Shown here: positions 17,072 through 24,695 of the stretch, one piece after another | How the letters are laid out: each line of letters begins with the position of its first letter | Numbering within the stretch: the stretch's first letter is position 1 | Source of the DNA: JANQRZ01 sp965215165 | GTDB lineage: Bacteria > Bacteroidota > Rhodothermia > Rhodothermales > JANQRZ01 | DNA length: 64,000 bases | Reading direction: 5' to 3' | Assembly (NCBI GenBank): GCA_965215165.1 | Contig: CBDCCX010000006.1 | Coordinates: 1,922,001 to 1,986,000, forward strand | Program-made: the position numbers and the translations under genes | Notes under the pieces: generated by a model | Databases searched by the model: none | The model's input: the letters and a program-made list of their open reading frames with translations, nothing else | What the model was told of the DNA's origin: nothing

Positions 17072-17794
17072 TCAGTTGTTTTTGAGGACGATGTCGCCGT
17101 AGTAGGCCGTGGCTGTGGCGCCGGTGTTGTCGGTGTCGGTCATCACGGCGATGCCGGAGATCGGCGGCGGCTCCTCGCCGAAGGCGCGGCGGTAGTCCTC
17201 GACCAGGTTCCGCCGCTCGTTCTGCCACGCGCCGAGGTTCGCCGGTCCGCTCTCGACGGGCACCATCATCACCCAGTCGGTGAAGGGGTTCTCGACGATG
17301 GCGGTCTCGTCGGCGTGGTTGGCCCAGACGTAGTTCAGCGCGCGGAGCGGGACGTCGCCGGAGCCGAGGGCTTTGACGGCCTCGTACTTGAGCCGCTCGC
17401 CGAAGGAGAGGTCGCCGGGATCGTAGGCGAACGTGACGTAGAGGCGGGCTGCGTAGTCGTCGCCGCTCTTGCGGTCGATGTCGCCGTCTTCGAGGACGTT
17501 CTCGGCCTTCCAGCGCCACTCGATCACGGGGTAGTGCGCGGCGGGCAGGTTCACCCGGCGGACGAGGCCTGAGGCCGCATCGGTCGCCTCGCCCTTGAGC
17601 ACGACGCTGTCGCCGTCGCGCGTGAGAGTGTAGCGGCTGGCGTCGGCGTCGCCGAGCCGCATCGGCTCCCACTTGTCGGGGAGCGCGCCGGGCGTCCCCT
17701 GAGAAAAGCTGCCAACGCGGATGGTGCCGGTTCCCCACCCGGCGGCGAGAAGCGGGACGGCGATAGCGAGAGAGGCGAGCAGTCGGAGTCGCAT
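17072..17794 (-). CDS. DUF3047 exported protein
   Basis: 240 aa. The signal peptide is MRLRLLASLAIAVPLLAAGWG. The mature part carries DUF3047 features: VLKGEATDAASGLVRRV, YPVIEWRWKAENVLEDGD, a DDYAARLYVTF strand, ALNYVWAN and the C-terminal ISGIAVMTDTDNTGATATAY. The domain is a jelly-roll, carbohydrate-binding-like beta sandwich of unknown role, usually periplasmic. ATG 17794 begins the signal peptide. Confidence 0.8.
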   Translation of the reverse strand: MRLRLLASLAIAVPLLAAGWGTGTIRVGSFSQGTPGALPDKWEPMRLGDADASRYTLTRDGDSVVLKGEATDAASGLVRRVNLPAAHYPVIEWRWKAENVLEDGDIDRKSGDDYAARLYVTFAYDPGDLSFGERLKYEAVKALGSGDVPLRALNYVWANHADETAIVENPFTDWVMMVPVESGPANLGAWQNERRNLVEDYRRAFGEEPPPISGIAVMTDTDNTGATATAYYGDIVLKNN

Positions 17795-18228
17795 GGCAGA
17801 GGGGAGAGGATGAGTGAGCGGTGAGGGCCGAGGGTGTATCGGCCGTTCGTGCGCGATCTCCAACCGGAATGCTACCCGCTCCGTTCGGCCCTCTCCTGTC
17901 CGGCCTCTGCCCATCTCGCCCTGATTCCTGCCTATTCCGTGCCCAGTCCGCTTCCTCTCTTCCGATGCCTCGTGTAGCCGAGGCACACTGCGACGCGAGT
18001 ATCTTCGGCACCGCGCGGGCCGAGCGCCTGACCTCTCCCACCCCTCAGAGACTGTTTGGTACGACTGATTCCGGGCTGCGAGCGGCTACGCGGGCGCGCT
18101 CACGGCATCGCCTTCCATCGCCGATGCCTTCGCATCGGCGGCTCCGGGACGGGTCCCTTCAGGCTCCTGGTGATCGTCGCGCTCGCCCGCTGACCCGCCC
18201 ACCCAAACAGTCTCTTATCCCCTCTCGC
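17795..18228. other. Intergenic region, mostly a MITE-like element
   Basis: The first 250 bp (leader between divergent genes) show no frame I can support. The right part (18047-18215) is bounded by 13-bp inverted repeats and is listed separately. Confidence 0.4.
18047..18215. mobile_element. MITE-like element with 13-bp terminal inverted repeats
   Basis: AGAGACTGTTTGG at 18047-18059 is the exact inverse of CCAAACAGTCTCT at 18203-18215, giving a 169-bp element with no coding capacity. Inside is a further hairpin (CCGATGC...GCATCGG). No clear target-site duplication flanks it. The size and termini fit a miniature element mobilised by a transposase elsewhere; the family cannot be named from the repeat alone. 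Confidence 0.6.
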
Positions 18229-18738
18229 ATGACGGCTGGACAGCTCCGGGCCATCTGGATCAAGCGGATGAAGCGCGGCCCGATGGACCCGGCCGCCGAG
18301 GCCGACCTCGTGGCCGGACGTGGCCTCGTCGGGAACGCGGACCAGGGCCGGCGGCGGCAGGTAACGCTCCTCGAAGAAGAGGTGTGGGCCGAGCTGATGA
18401 AGCGCCTCGGCGGTGCGCTCGACCCGGCCGCGCGGCGGGCTAACCTGCTCGTGCGCGGCGTTCCGCTCGCCGGCAGCCGCGGCCGCGTGCTGCGCGTCGG
18501 CGAGTGCCGCCTCTGGATCAGGGGCGAGACGAAGCCGTGCGAGCGGATGGACGAGGCGCTCCCCGGCCTCAGAGCCCTGATGTTTCCGGACTGGCGCGGG
18601 GGAGCCTTCGCCGAAGTCCTCGACGACGGCCGGATCGCCGTGGGCGACGCGGTGCGGTGGGAAGGCTCTCTCGCCGAGCCTCCAAGGCGGAAGCCCGTCA
18701 AGACGCTGCGGGCCGTGCCGACCGACCGGGCCGACTGA
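18229..18738 (+). CDS. MOSC domain protein
   Basis: 169 aa. Family features: LRAIWIKRMKRGPMDPA at the start, GLVGNADQGRRRQVTLLEEEVW (positions 31-52, quoted in part: GNADQG and RQVTLL), RRANLLVRGV and GECRLWIRGETKPCERMD, where the conserved Cys is Cys105 in the CxR/CER region. MOSC domains occur in molybdenum cofactor sulfurases and related enzymes; the single-domain bacterial members probably carry sulfur on the conserved cysteine. It starts 14 bp after a MITE-like element. Confidence 0.8.
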   Translation: MTAGQLRAIWIKRMKRGPMDPAAEADLVAGRGLVGNADQGRRRQVTLLEEEVWAELMKRLGGALDPAARRANLLVRGVPLAGSRGRVLRVGECRLWIRGETKPCERMDEALPGLRALMFPDWRGGAFAEVLDDGRIAVGDAVRWEGSLAEPPRRKPVKTLRAVPTDRAD

Positions 18739-18744
18739 GGCGCG

Positions 18745-19728
18745 TCAGGCAGCGGGGGCAGCCGGTTCCATCAGGCCCTCGGCCTCGGCCCACGCCCGCA
18801 GCCCGGCCTCGTCCCGAAGCGATTTCGGGACCGTCACCTCGACCTCCACGAAGAGCGCGCCCGCCCCGTCGTCTTGCTTGACGCCCTGGCCGCGCAGGCG
18901 GAGTCGCTCGCCCGGCTGCGTGCCCGGCGGAATGGTGACCTTGACGGTCTTGCCGTAGGCCGTCGTGATGGCCCGCGTCGTGCCGAGCATGGCCTCGGCG
19001 ACGTTGATGGTCGCGGTCGTGACGAGGTCGCCGCCCTCACGCCGGAAGCGCGGGTCGGGGCGGACCTGGAAGGTGAGGTAGAGGTCGCCGCGCTGGCCGC
19101 CGGGACCGGTTTGGCCCTTTCCGCGCAGCCGCACCTTTGTGCCGTCCTCGACGCCCTTCGGAATCGTGATGCGGACCTTCTCGCCGTCGGGCAGGGCCAC
19201 CTCGGTTTTGCCGCCGCTCAGGCTCTCCTCGAAGGAGATCGCTAGCCGAGTCTCGATGTCGCCGCCCCTGGTCTCGCGCGGCGCCCCGCCGAAGGGGTTG
19301 GGTCCGCGCGGTGCCGCGCCCCCACCGCCGAAGAACTGCCCGAAGAGGTCGCCTAGCCCGCCGAGACCGCCGAGGCCGTCGTCGGAGAACTGGTACCCCT
19401 CGTTCGGGCCAAAGCCGGTCGGGTCGACGCGGACGTAGGTGCCGTCGGGGGCCCGGTAGTACCGCCCGTCGCCGCCGGCCCCGCCGCCGAAGCCGCGTCC
19501 GGCGAAGGGGTCGCGCCGCATCTGGTCGTACTGCGTGCGCTTGGCCGCGTCGCCGAGCACGTCGTAGGCCTCCTGAACCGCTTTGAAGGTCTCCTCGGCC
19601 TCGGGATTGTCCGGGTTGCGGTCCGGGTGGTGGGTGCGGGCGAGGGTGCGGTAGGCCTTTTTGATCTCGGCCGCCGAGGCGTCTTCGGCAACGCCGAGGG
19701 TTTCGTAGTAGTTAGGAATGGCCGGCAT
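18745..19728 (-). CDS. DnaJ C-terminal domain co-chaperone (CbpA type)
   Basis: 327 aa. J-domain at residues 5-70 with HPD at 34-36, a Gly/Phe-rich linker (DPFAGRGFGGG, DLFGQFFGGGG), then the two beta-barrel substrate-binding domains (about 150-318: DIETRLAISFEESLSGGK, GDLYLTFQVRPDPRFRREGGD in parts, KVTIPPGTQPGERLRL). There is no CxxCxGxG zinc module, so it is a class B (CbpA/DnaJ2) protein that would recruit DnaK. It converges on the MOSC gene with only 6 bp between. Confidence 0.92.
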   Translation of the reverse strand: MPAIPNYYETLGVAEDASAAEIKKAYRTLARTHHPDRNPDNPEAEETFKAVQEAYDVLGDAAKRTQYDQMRRDPFAGRGFGGGAGGDGRYYRAPDGTYVRVDPTGFGPNEGYQFSDDGLGGLGGLGDLFGQFFGGGGAAPRGPNPFGGAPRETRGGDIETRLAISFEESLSGGKTEVALPDGEKVRITIPKGVEDGTKVRLRGKGQTGPGGQRGDLYLTFQVRPDPRFRREGGDLVTTATINVAEAMLGTTRAITTAYGKTVKVTIPPGTQPGERLRLRGQGVKQDDGAGALFVEVEVTVPKSLRDEAGLRAWAEAEGLMEPAAPAA

Positions 19729-19821
19729 GAGGAGTCGGTGGCGTGTCGCTGTGGCACCGCCGCTTCGAGTTTCTAGTTCCTAGTCCCTGGTTTCTTGTTG
19801 AGCACGGGCGGCCGAGTCTGC

Positions 19822-19987
19822 CTAGGGGCCTATCCGGAAAGTCGGCTTGATCAGCGGCGTCTGAGCGAACGGGTGCCGTGCAAGGCGCACGAGGAGGCAG
19901 ATGCTGCTGCATCGGGCGACGAGTGCAACGCCGCGCCGTGCCCGTGCAGCCCGACGGAGCCGAGAGGGCTTTTCGGATAGGTCCTAG
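19822..19987. mobile_element. MITE-like element flanked by CTAG
   Basis: CTAG at 19822-19825 and at 19984-19987 flank about 158 bp whose ends are imperfect inverted repeats (GGCCTATCCGGAAAG left; CTTTTCGGATAGGTCC right, i.e. GGACCTATCCGAAAAG). The termini and short target duplication resemble the IS1031-type group of the IS5 family, so a non-autonomous derivative is likely. No transposase frame is present. It lies between the DnaJ gene and the aminopeptidase gene. Confidence 0.7.
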
Positions 19988-20017
19988 CCAGAGACTAGAA
20001 ATTCTGAACTAGAAACC

Positions 20018-21430
20018 CTATGCCATCGCCGCTTCCACGTCCTCGACGGACTTCGGGATGCCGGGGCCGAGGACGCGGTGGCCGGCCTCGGTGCACAGCA
20101 CGTCGTCCTCGATGCGGATGCCGCCGAAGTCGCGGAAGCGCTCGACGGCAGCATAGTCGATGAACTCGGCGTGGCGGCCCTCGCGCTGCCAGCGGTCGAT
20201 GAGCGGCGGGATGAAGTAGCAGCCCGGCTCGATGGTGACGACCTGGCCTGGCGTGAGGTCGCGGGCGAAGCGGAGGAAGGCGAGGCCGAACTGCTCGCTG
20301 CGCGGGGCGTCGCCGGGGTAGGCGTAGGCGTCGCCGAGGTCGTGGAGGTCGTGCACGTCGAGGCCGAGCGGGTGGCCGAGGCCGTGGGGGAAGAAGAGCG
20401 CGTGCGCCCCGGCCTCGACCGCCGCGTCGGGGTCGCCCGTCATCAGCCCGAGGTCCTTCAGTCCGGCGGTGAGCGTCCGGGCGGCAGCCAGGTGGAGGTC
20501 GCGGAAGTTGACCCCCGGCCGGACGTTCCCGATGGCCTCCTCTTCGGCCTTCAGGACGATCTCGTAGACGGTCCGCTGCTCATCGGAGAAGGTGCCGCTG
20601 ACGGGGAGCGTCCGGGTGATGTCGGAGGCGTAGCCCTCGGCGGTCTCGACGCCCGAGTCGAGCAGCAGGAGGTGCCCCTCGCGGAGGGTGTGGTGGCGCG
20701 CGTGGTTGTGGAGCACCTCGCCCCGGACCGTCGTGATCGGCTCGAACGAGACGGGCCGGCCGTGCCGCAGGGCGACGCTCACCATCGCGGCGTGCACCTC
20801 GGCCTCGGCCAGGCCCGGCCGGGTGGTGCGCATCGCCTCGGCGAGCATCGCGGCCGAGACCGCGAGCGCGTCCTCGATCTCGGCGACCTCGGCCTCGCTC
20901 TTGACCGCCCGCTGCTCGCCGAGCGCGCGGACGAGCGCCTCCGACGCGCCCTCACGCACCGCCTCCACCGGCTGACCGAGCCAGTCCGCCAGGTCGAGGA
21001 GCATACTCGGCATGAACGGCGGCGGATAGTGAACCGCCCTCCCCTGCCGCTTCGCCTCGGCGAGGACGCCCCCCAGCTCGTCGAGGTCGCGGACCGTCCC
21101 GATCCCCGCCTCGGCGGCGAGATCGTCCGGCGACGGGTGCGGGCCGTGCCAGAGGAGGTCGTCGAACGTGTCGGGCGGCGCGAAGAGCGTGTCGGTCCCG
21201 CTGTCGGCGTCGAGCACGAGGGCGACGCCGGGGGAGGCGATCCCGGAGAGGTAGAGCAGGTGCGAGCTTTGCCGGAAGGGGTGCGGGTTGTCGGCGTTGC
21301 GCCAGACGGTCCCGGTGCCGGGGACCAGGATCAGCCCGCCGCCGACGGCCTCGCGGAGGTGGGCGCGGCGGTCGCGGAAGGTGTCGGCGGTAAAGCGGCG
21401 GTCGAGCGAAACGACTTCGGGATGAACCAT
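20018..21430 (-). CDS. pepP: Xaa-Pro aminopeptidase (M24B)
   Basis: 470 aa. N-terminal aminopeptidase P domain (residues about 20-170) with the PHPFRQSSHLLYLSGI signature, then the pita-bread catalytic domain. Metal ligands are visible: Asp in LLLLDSGVE, Asp in ASDITRTLP, His in FFPHGLGHPLGLDVHD, Glu in TIEPGCYF and Glu in GIRIEDDVL. The enzyme removes N-terminal residues preceding proline with a two-metal (usually Mn2+) centre. ATG at 21430 lies where the homology begins. It is the last gene of the leftward run that contains the signal peptidases. Confidence 0.93.
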   Translation of the reverse strand: MVHPEVVSLDRRFTADTFRDRRAHLREAVGGGLILVPGTGTVWRNADNPHPFRQSSHLLYLSGIASPGVALVLDADSGTDTLFAPPDTFDDLLWHGPHPSPDDLAAEAGIGTVRDLDELGGVLAEAKRQGRAVHYPPPFMPSMLLDLADWLGQPVEAVREGASEALVRALGEQRAVKSEAEVAEIEDALAVSAAMLAEAMRTTRPGLAEAEVHAAMVSVALRHGRPVSFEPITTVRGEVLHNHARHHTLREGHLLLLDSGVETAEGYASDITRTLPVSGTFSDEQRTVYEIVLKAEEEAIGNVRPGVNFRDLHLAAARTLTAGLKDLGLMTGDPDAAVEAGAHALFFPHGLGHPLGLDVHDLHDLGDAYAYPGDAPRSEQFGLAFLRFARDLTPGQVVTIEPGCYFIPPLIDRWQREGRHAEFIDYAAVERFRDFGGIRIEDDVLCTEAGHRVLGPGIPKSVEDVEAAMA

Positions 21431-21517
21431 GACGGTAGGGGGTGCGACCGTGGGCAGAGATCGGTGGGCAGCGGGCAGACGACGGGAAGATAGCCGCGCC
21501 AGGGATGCTGTTCTCCC

Positions 21518-21541
21518 GTAGGGGCGAGGCGTGCCTCGCCC
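21518..21541. repeat. Dispersed GGGCG...CGCCC palindrome, copy 1
   Basis: GTAGGGGCGAGGC followed by its near-complete inverse GTGCCTCGCCC. The same 24 bp occur inverted at 52911-52934, and a variant with a different centre is at 24641-24664. It lies between the aminopeptidase and lepB genes. Confidence 0.8.
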
Positions 21542-21581
21542 GCGTCGGGAATGCAGACCTCGGCCGGGTCTGCTGCGACCC

Positions 21582-22610
21582 CTACCGGATAGGCCGGCCG
21601 ATGCGCCCGAGGCGGGGGGTGCCAGTTTCGGTGTCCCACGAGAAATAGACGAGAACGGCCTTGCCCACGACGTGGTCGCGCGGGACAAAGCCCCAGCGGC
21701 GGCTGTCGGACGAGTCGTCGCGGTTGTCGCCGAGCACGAAGTAGTAGTCCTGCTCGGGTGTGTAGGTCTCCGCGAGGGCCCCGTCGATCTCGAAGCGGCC
21801 GTCGGCGCGGCGGCGGGCGGTGTGCCCCTCGTGCCGCTCGATCACGTCGCGCAGCGCAGGCCAGGTGACGGAATCGAGCCGGACCGTCTGCCCGCGCTTC
21901 GGGACGGCGACGGGGCCATAGTCGTCGAGCGACTGCGGGGTGCCCGCCGGGAACAGCCGCTCGGTCGGGGCGGCGAGCGCCGGGCGGAGGTCGAGCACGG
22001 CGTCCCACGTCGCCACGGTCTCGGCCTGCCCGAGCGTCATCCGCGCCCGCCACACGCCCTCGCCCTCGCGCACGATGGCGCGGCCGACGCCGATCTCGCG
22101 GAAGGCGTCGAGCGAAAAGGCGGCGTGGGGGTCGAGGCGCACCAGCCAGTCGGCCAGCATCGCCAGCTCCCGGCCGACCGCTGTTCCATTCACCCGAAGC
22201 TCTTTCCCGACGAGGGCGACGGTGTCGCCGGGCAGCCCGACGACGCGCTTGATGTAGTGCGTTCGCCGCTCGACCGGCCCGCGCCCGGACGGGTGGTTGA
22301 AGACGACCACGTCGCCGCGCGCGACGGTCCCGACCCCCGGCAGCCGCACGGAGGGCAGGCGGAGGGCGGGCAGGTAGCGATGCGAGAACGGCAGGCCGAC
22401 CGTCTCGGGCGTGCGCGCCCCGTAGTGGAGCTTCGAGACCAGGAGGAAGTCGCCGACCAGGAGCGTCTCCTCCATCGAGGCCGTCGGGATGCGGAACGCC
22501 TCGGCGGCGAAGAGCCGGATCCCGAGCGCGACGACGAGCGCCGTGCCGAGCACGAGCAGCAGCGGTCGGACGCGTGCCGGGCGCGGCGGCTCCGTGATGC
22601 CGGTCGTCAT
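21582..22610 (-). CDS. lepB: Signal peptidase I, second copy
   Basis: 342 aa. One N-terminal membrane helix (VRPLLLVLGTALVVALGIRL), then box B IPTASMEETLLVGDFLLVSK with the nucleophile Ser, box D THYIKRVVGLPGD with the general-base Lys, and box E VLGDNRDDSSDSRRWG. This copy has a roughly 90-residue insertion between boxes D and E, like its neighbour. The start ATG at 22610 overlaps the stop of the upstream lepB copy by 4 bp (ATGA), so translation is coupled. It cleaves signal peptides of secreted proteins at the outer face of the cytoplasmic membrane. Confidence 0.93.
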   Translation of the reverse strand: MTTGITEPPRPARVRPLLLVLGTALVVALGIRLFAAEAFRIPTASMEETLLVGDFLLVSKLHYGARTPETVGLPFSHRYLPALRLPSVRLPGVGTVARGDVVVFNHPSGRGPVERRTHYIKRVVGLPGDTVALVGKELRVNGTAVGRELAMLADWLVRLDPHAAFSLDAFREIGVGRAIVREGEGVWRARMTLGQAETVATWDAVLDLRPALAAPTERLFPAGTPQSLDDYGPVAVPKRGQTVRLDSVTWPALRDVIERHEGHTARRRADGRFEIDGALAETYTPEQDYYFVLGDNRDDSSDSRRWGFVPRDHVVGKAVLVYFSWDTETGTPRLGRIGRPIR

Positions 22611-23725
22611 CGGATCGGCATCAGGCCGCGCAGGCGGGGTAGGAACCACCGCTCGGTGTCGAGCGAGAAGAACACCAGGACGGCCTTGCCGACCAGGTGG
22701 TCGTGCGGGACGAAGCCCCAGAACCGGCTGTCCTGCGAGTTGTCGCGGTTGTCGCCCATCGCGAAGTAGTAGTCCTGTGCAAAGGTATAGGTCTCGGCGA
22801 TCTCGCCGTCGATGCGGACGCGGCCGTCCGGGAGGAGGTCGGCGTCGTGGCCCTCGTAGCGGACGACCACGTCGCGGAGCGCGGGCCAGGTCTCGGCGTT
22901 GAGCGCGACGGTCTGCCCCTTCTTCGGGACGGCGAGCGGCTTGAAGTGGTCCCGGTTGGAGCCACTGCCCGCCGGGAAGATGCCCTCGGTGCCGCGCCCC
23001 TCGGGGTAGGCATACCCCTCGACGGAGGCGACGTAGGGCAGCGCGCGGAGCGCCTCGGCGGCCTGCGGCGAGGCGTTGACCAGCACCTGGTTCGTGTTCG
23101 GGATCGGCCCGAGCAGCTCGGCCTCGGCCTCCTCGATGCGCGCGCGCGGGACCCCGGCGTTGCCGCTCGGCGTGACGGCCCACCACTGCTGCTGCGTCGG
23201 CGAGAGCATGAAGCGCTCGCCGTTGACGTAGAGCACCTTGTCGAGCAGCCGCACGGTGTCGCCCGGCATCCCGACGAGCCGCTTGATGTAGGGCGTCCGC
23301 CGCTCCACCGGCCCGGTCTCGGGCGGGTAGTTGAAGACCGCCACGTCGCCGCGCTTCGGCTCGGAGAAACCAGGCAGCCGCGTTTGGGGAAGCTCGACGC
23401 CCGGCAGGCACGGCTTGCCGATGAACGGGACGCAGACCGTGTTCGGCGTGCGCGCGCCGTAGTGGAGCTTCGAGACGAAGAGGAAGTCGCCGACCAGGAG
23501 CGTGTTCTCCATCGAGGGCGTCGGGATGCGGAACGGCTCGACGAGGAAGGCGCGGACCGTGAGGACGATCAGGATGGCCCACCCCCAGAACCGCAGCGTC
23601 TCCTTCCAGCCGGGCTTCGCCCCCTCGCGTCCGCTGCGCGACGCCGCGCGCTCGGCCTTGCGGCGGGCGCGGGCAGCCTCCCGCTCGCGGACGGCCTTCT
23701 TGCCTTTACTCGGAGTCTTCAGCAC
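22607..23725 (-). CDS. lepB: Signal peptidase I, first copy
   Basis: 372 aa from GTG at 23725; an ATG at 23785 in the same frame would add 20 residues that look like leader sequence. A basic cytoplasmic start (KGKKAVREREAARARRKAER) precedes a single membrane helix, then IPTPSMENTLLVGDFLFVSK (Ser nucleophile), TPYIKRLVGMPGDTV (Lys base) and MGDNRDNSQDSRFWG. The region between Lys and box E holds an insertion with PTQQQWWAVTPSG. The next lepB copy begins within its stop codon. Two divergent copies side by side suggest they process different substrates or arose by tandem duplication. Confidence 0.92.
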   Translation of the reverse strand: MLKTPSKGKKAVREREAARARRKAERAASRSGREGAKPGWKETLRFWGWAILIVLTVRAFLVEPFRIPTPSMENTLLVGDFLFVSKLHYGARTPNTVCVPFIGKPCLPGVELPQTRLPGFSEPKRGDVAVFNYPPETGPVERRTPYIKRLVGMPGDTVRLLDKVLYVNGERFMLSPTQQQWWAVTPSGNAGVPRARIEEAEAELLGPIPNTNQVLVNASPQAAEALRALPYVASVEGYAYPEGRGTEGIFPAGSGSNRDHFKPLAVPKKGQTVALNAETWPALRDVVVRYEGHDADLLPDGRVRIDGEIAETYTFAQDYYFAMGDNRDNSQDSRFWGFVPHDHLVGKAVLVFFSLDTERWFLPRLRGLMPIR

Positions 23726-23819
23726 GCGGCTTTCGGGAAGTAGATACGGGAAACGTAAAACGCGAGGGCTGGCAGACGAGCACAAAGGCGAGGGATCTTG
23801 CGTCTCGAGAGTTTGACAG

Positions 23820-24695
23820 TTACCTGAACAGGTACCACTTGCCTACGCCGTCGCGGTGCCTAGCCCAGCGGGGACGTTTGATTTCGGTGACATAATACTC
23901 GCTGCCGTCATACCCCGTCCGCACCCACTGGTTGCGCTCCCTGCGCTGGTAGTAATCGACGTAGGGCATGAGCAGGCGCGGGGTCAGCAGCTCGTCGGTG
24001 AGAGCGCGCTTGAGGCGGCCGAGGTGCGCCCGGTGGGCGAGGTCGCCGGCCAGCACCAGGCCGTCGCCGAACGGGCCGTCCACGTCGAGGGCGACGAACG
24101 GGATCGAGTCGTTAACGACGAACCAGTACTCGAATTGCACGAAGCTGCTGCCCTCGAAGCCGCGGACGCCCCGCGCCACGGCCGTCCGGGTCGGCGCGCC
24201 GAACGTCGTGTGGAGGCGGGCGCGGAGCGCGGGCGTCGGGATGGTGTCGAGCGCCGTGCGGAAGGCCATCCCCTCGACGGTCCACAGCGCCTCGCGGAAG
24301 CGCGCGAGGAACGCCGCCTGCTCGGCGGGCGCGACCCGGTCCCAGACGACCTCAGCGAGGGGTTCCGGCTCCGGCTCCGGCGGGGGCGGCGGGACGACGG
24401 GCGGGAAGGCCAGCGCCACGCTCGGCGTCCGGTGCCGGGGCAGCCACCAGAACAGGAGCGACGCCGCCTGGCTCGGCTCCGCCCCGACCCCGATCTCGAC
24501 CGGTCCGCGCGGCTCGGCCGCCAGGCCTAGCTCGGCGGCGACCTCGGCGACGCGCACCGCCGCGCGCTGCGCCCGGAGCTGCTCGACGAGCGTCTGAGCC
24601 TGTGCTGCCGGCACCAGCAGGAGGAGCACTGCCAGCGTCCGGGCGCAGCATGCTGCGCCCCTACCGGGTCCGGACCAACGCCGCCGCGTCCTCAT
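23820..24695 (-). CDS. Exported protein of unknown function coupled to lepA
   Basis: 291 aa. The ATG at 24695 overlaps the lepA stop (ATGA). The N-terminus contains a signal-peptide-like core TLAVLLLLVPAAQAQ with AQA cleavage. The mature part has a Pro/Glu-rich linker (PPPPPEPEPEP) and a C-terminal domain with TALDTIPTPALRARLHTTFG, FVQFEYWFVVNDSIPFVALD and a conserved-looking WYLFR end. Codons about 12-19 are made by a palindromic repeat (24641-24664), so the true n-region of the signal peptide is uncertain. I do not recognise the family. Confidence 0.65.
   Translation of the reverse strand: MRTRRRWSGPGRGAACCARTLAVLLLLVPAAQAQTLVEQLRAQRAAVRVAEVAAELGLAAEPRGPVEIGVGAEPSQAASLLFWWLPRHRTPSVALAFPPVVPPPPPEPEPEPLAEVVWDRVAPAEQAAFLARFREALWTVEGMAFRTALDTIPTPALRARLHTTFGAPTRTAVARGVRGFEGSSFVQFEYWFVVNDSIPFVALDVDGPFGDGLVLAGDLAHRAHLGRLKRALTDELLTPRLLMPYVDYYQRRERNQWVRTGYDGSEYYVTEIKRPRWARHRDGVGKWYLFR
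24641..24664. repeat. Dispersed GGGCG...CGCCCCTAC palindrome, copy inside a coding region
   Basis: GGGCGCAGCA/TGCTGCGCCC is a perfect 20-bp palindrome followed by CTAC. The outer bases and the CTAC tail match the copies at 21518 and 52911; the centre differs. It encodes GRGAACC near the start of the exported protein gene. Confidence 0.7.
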
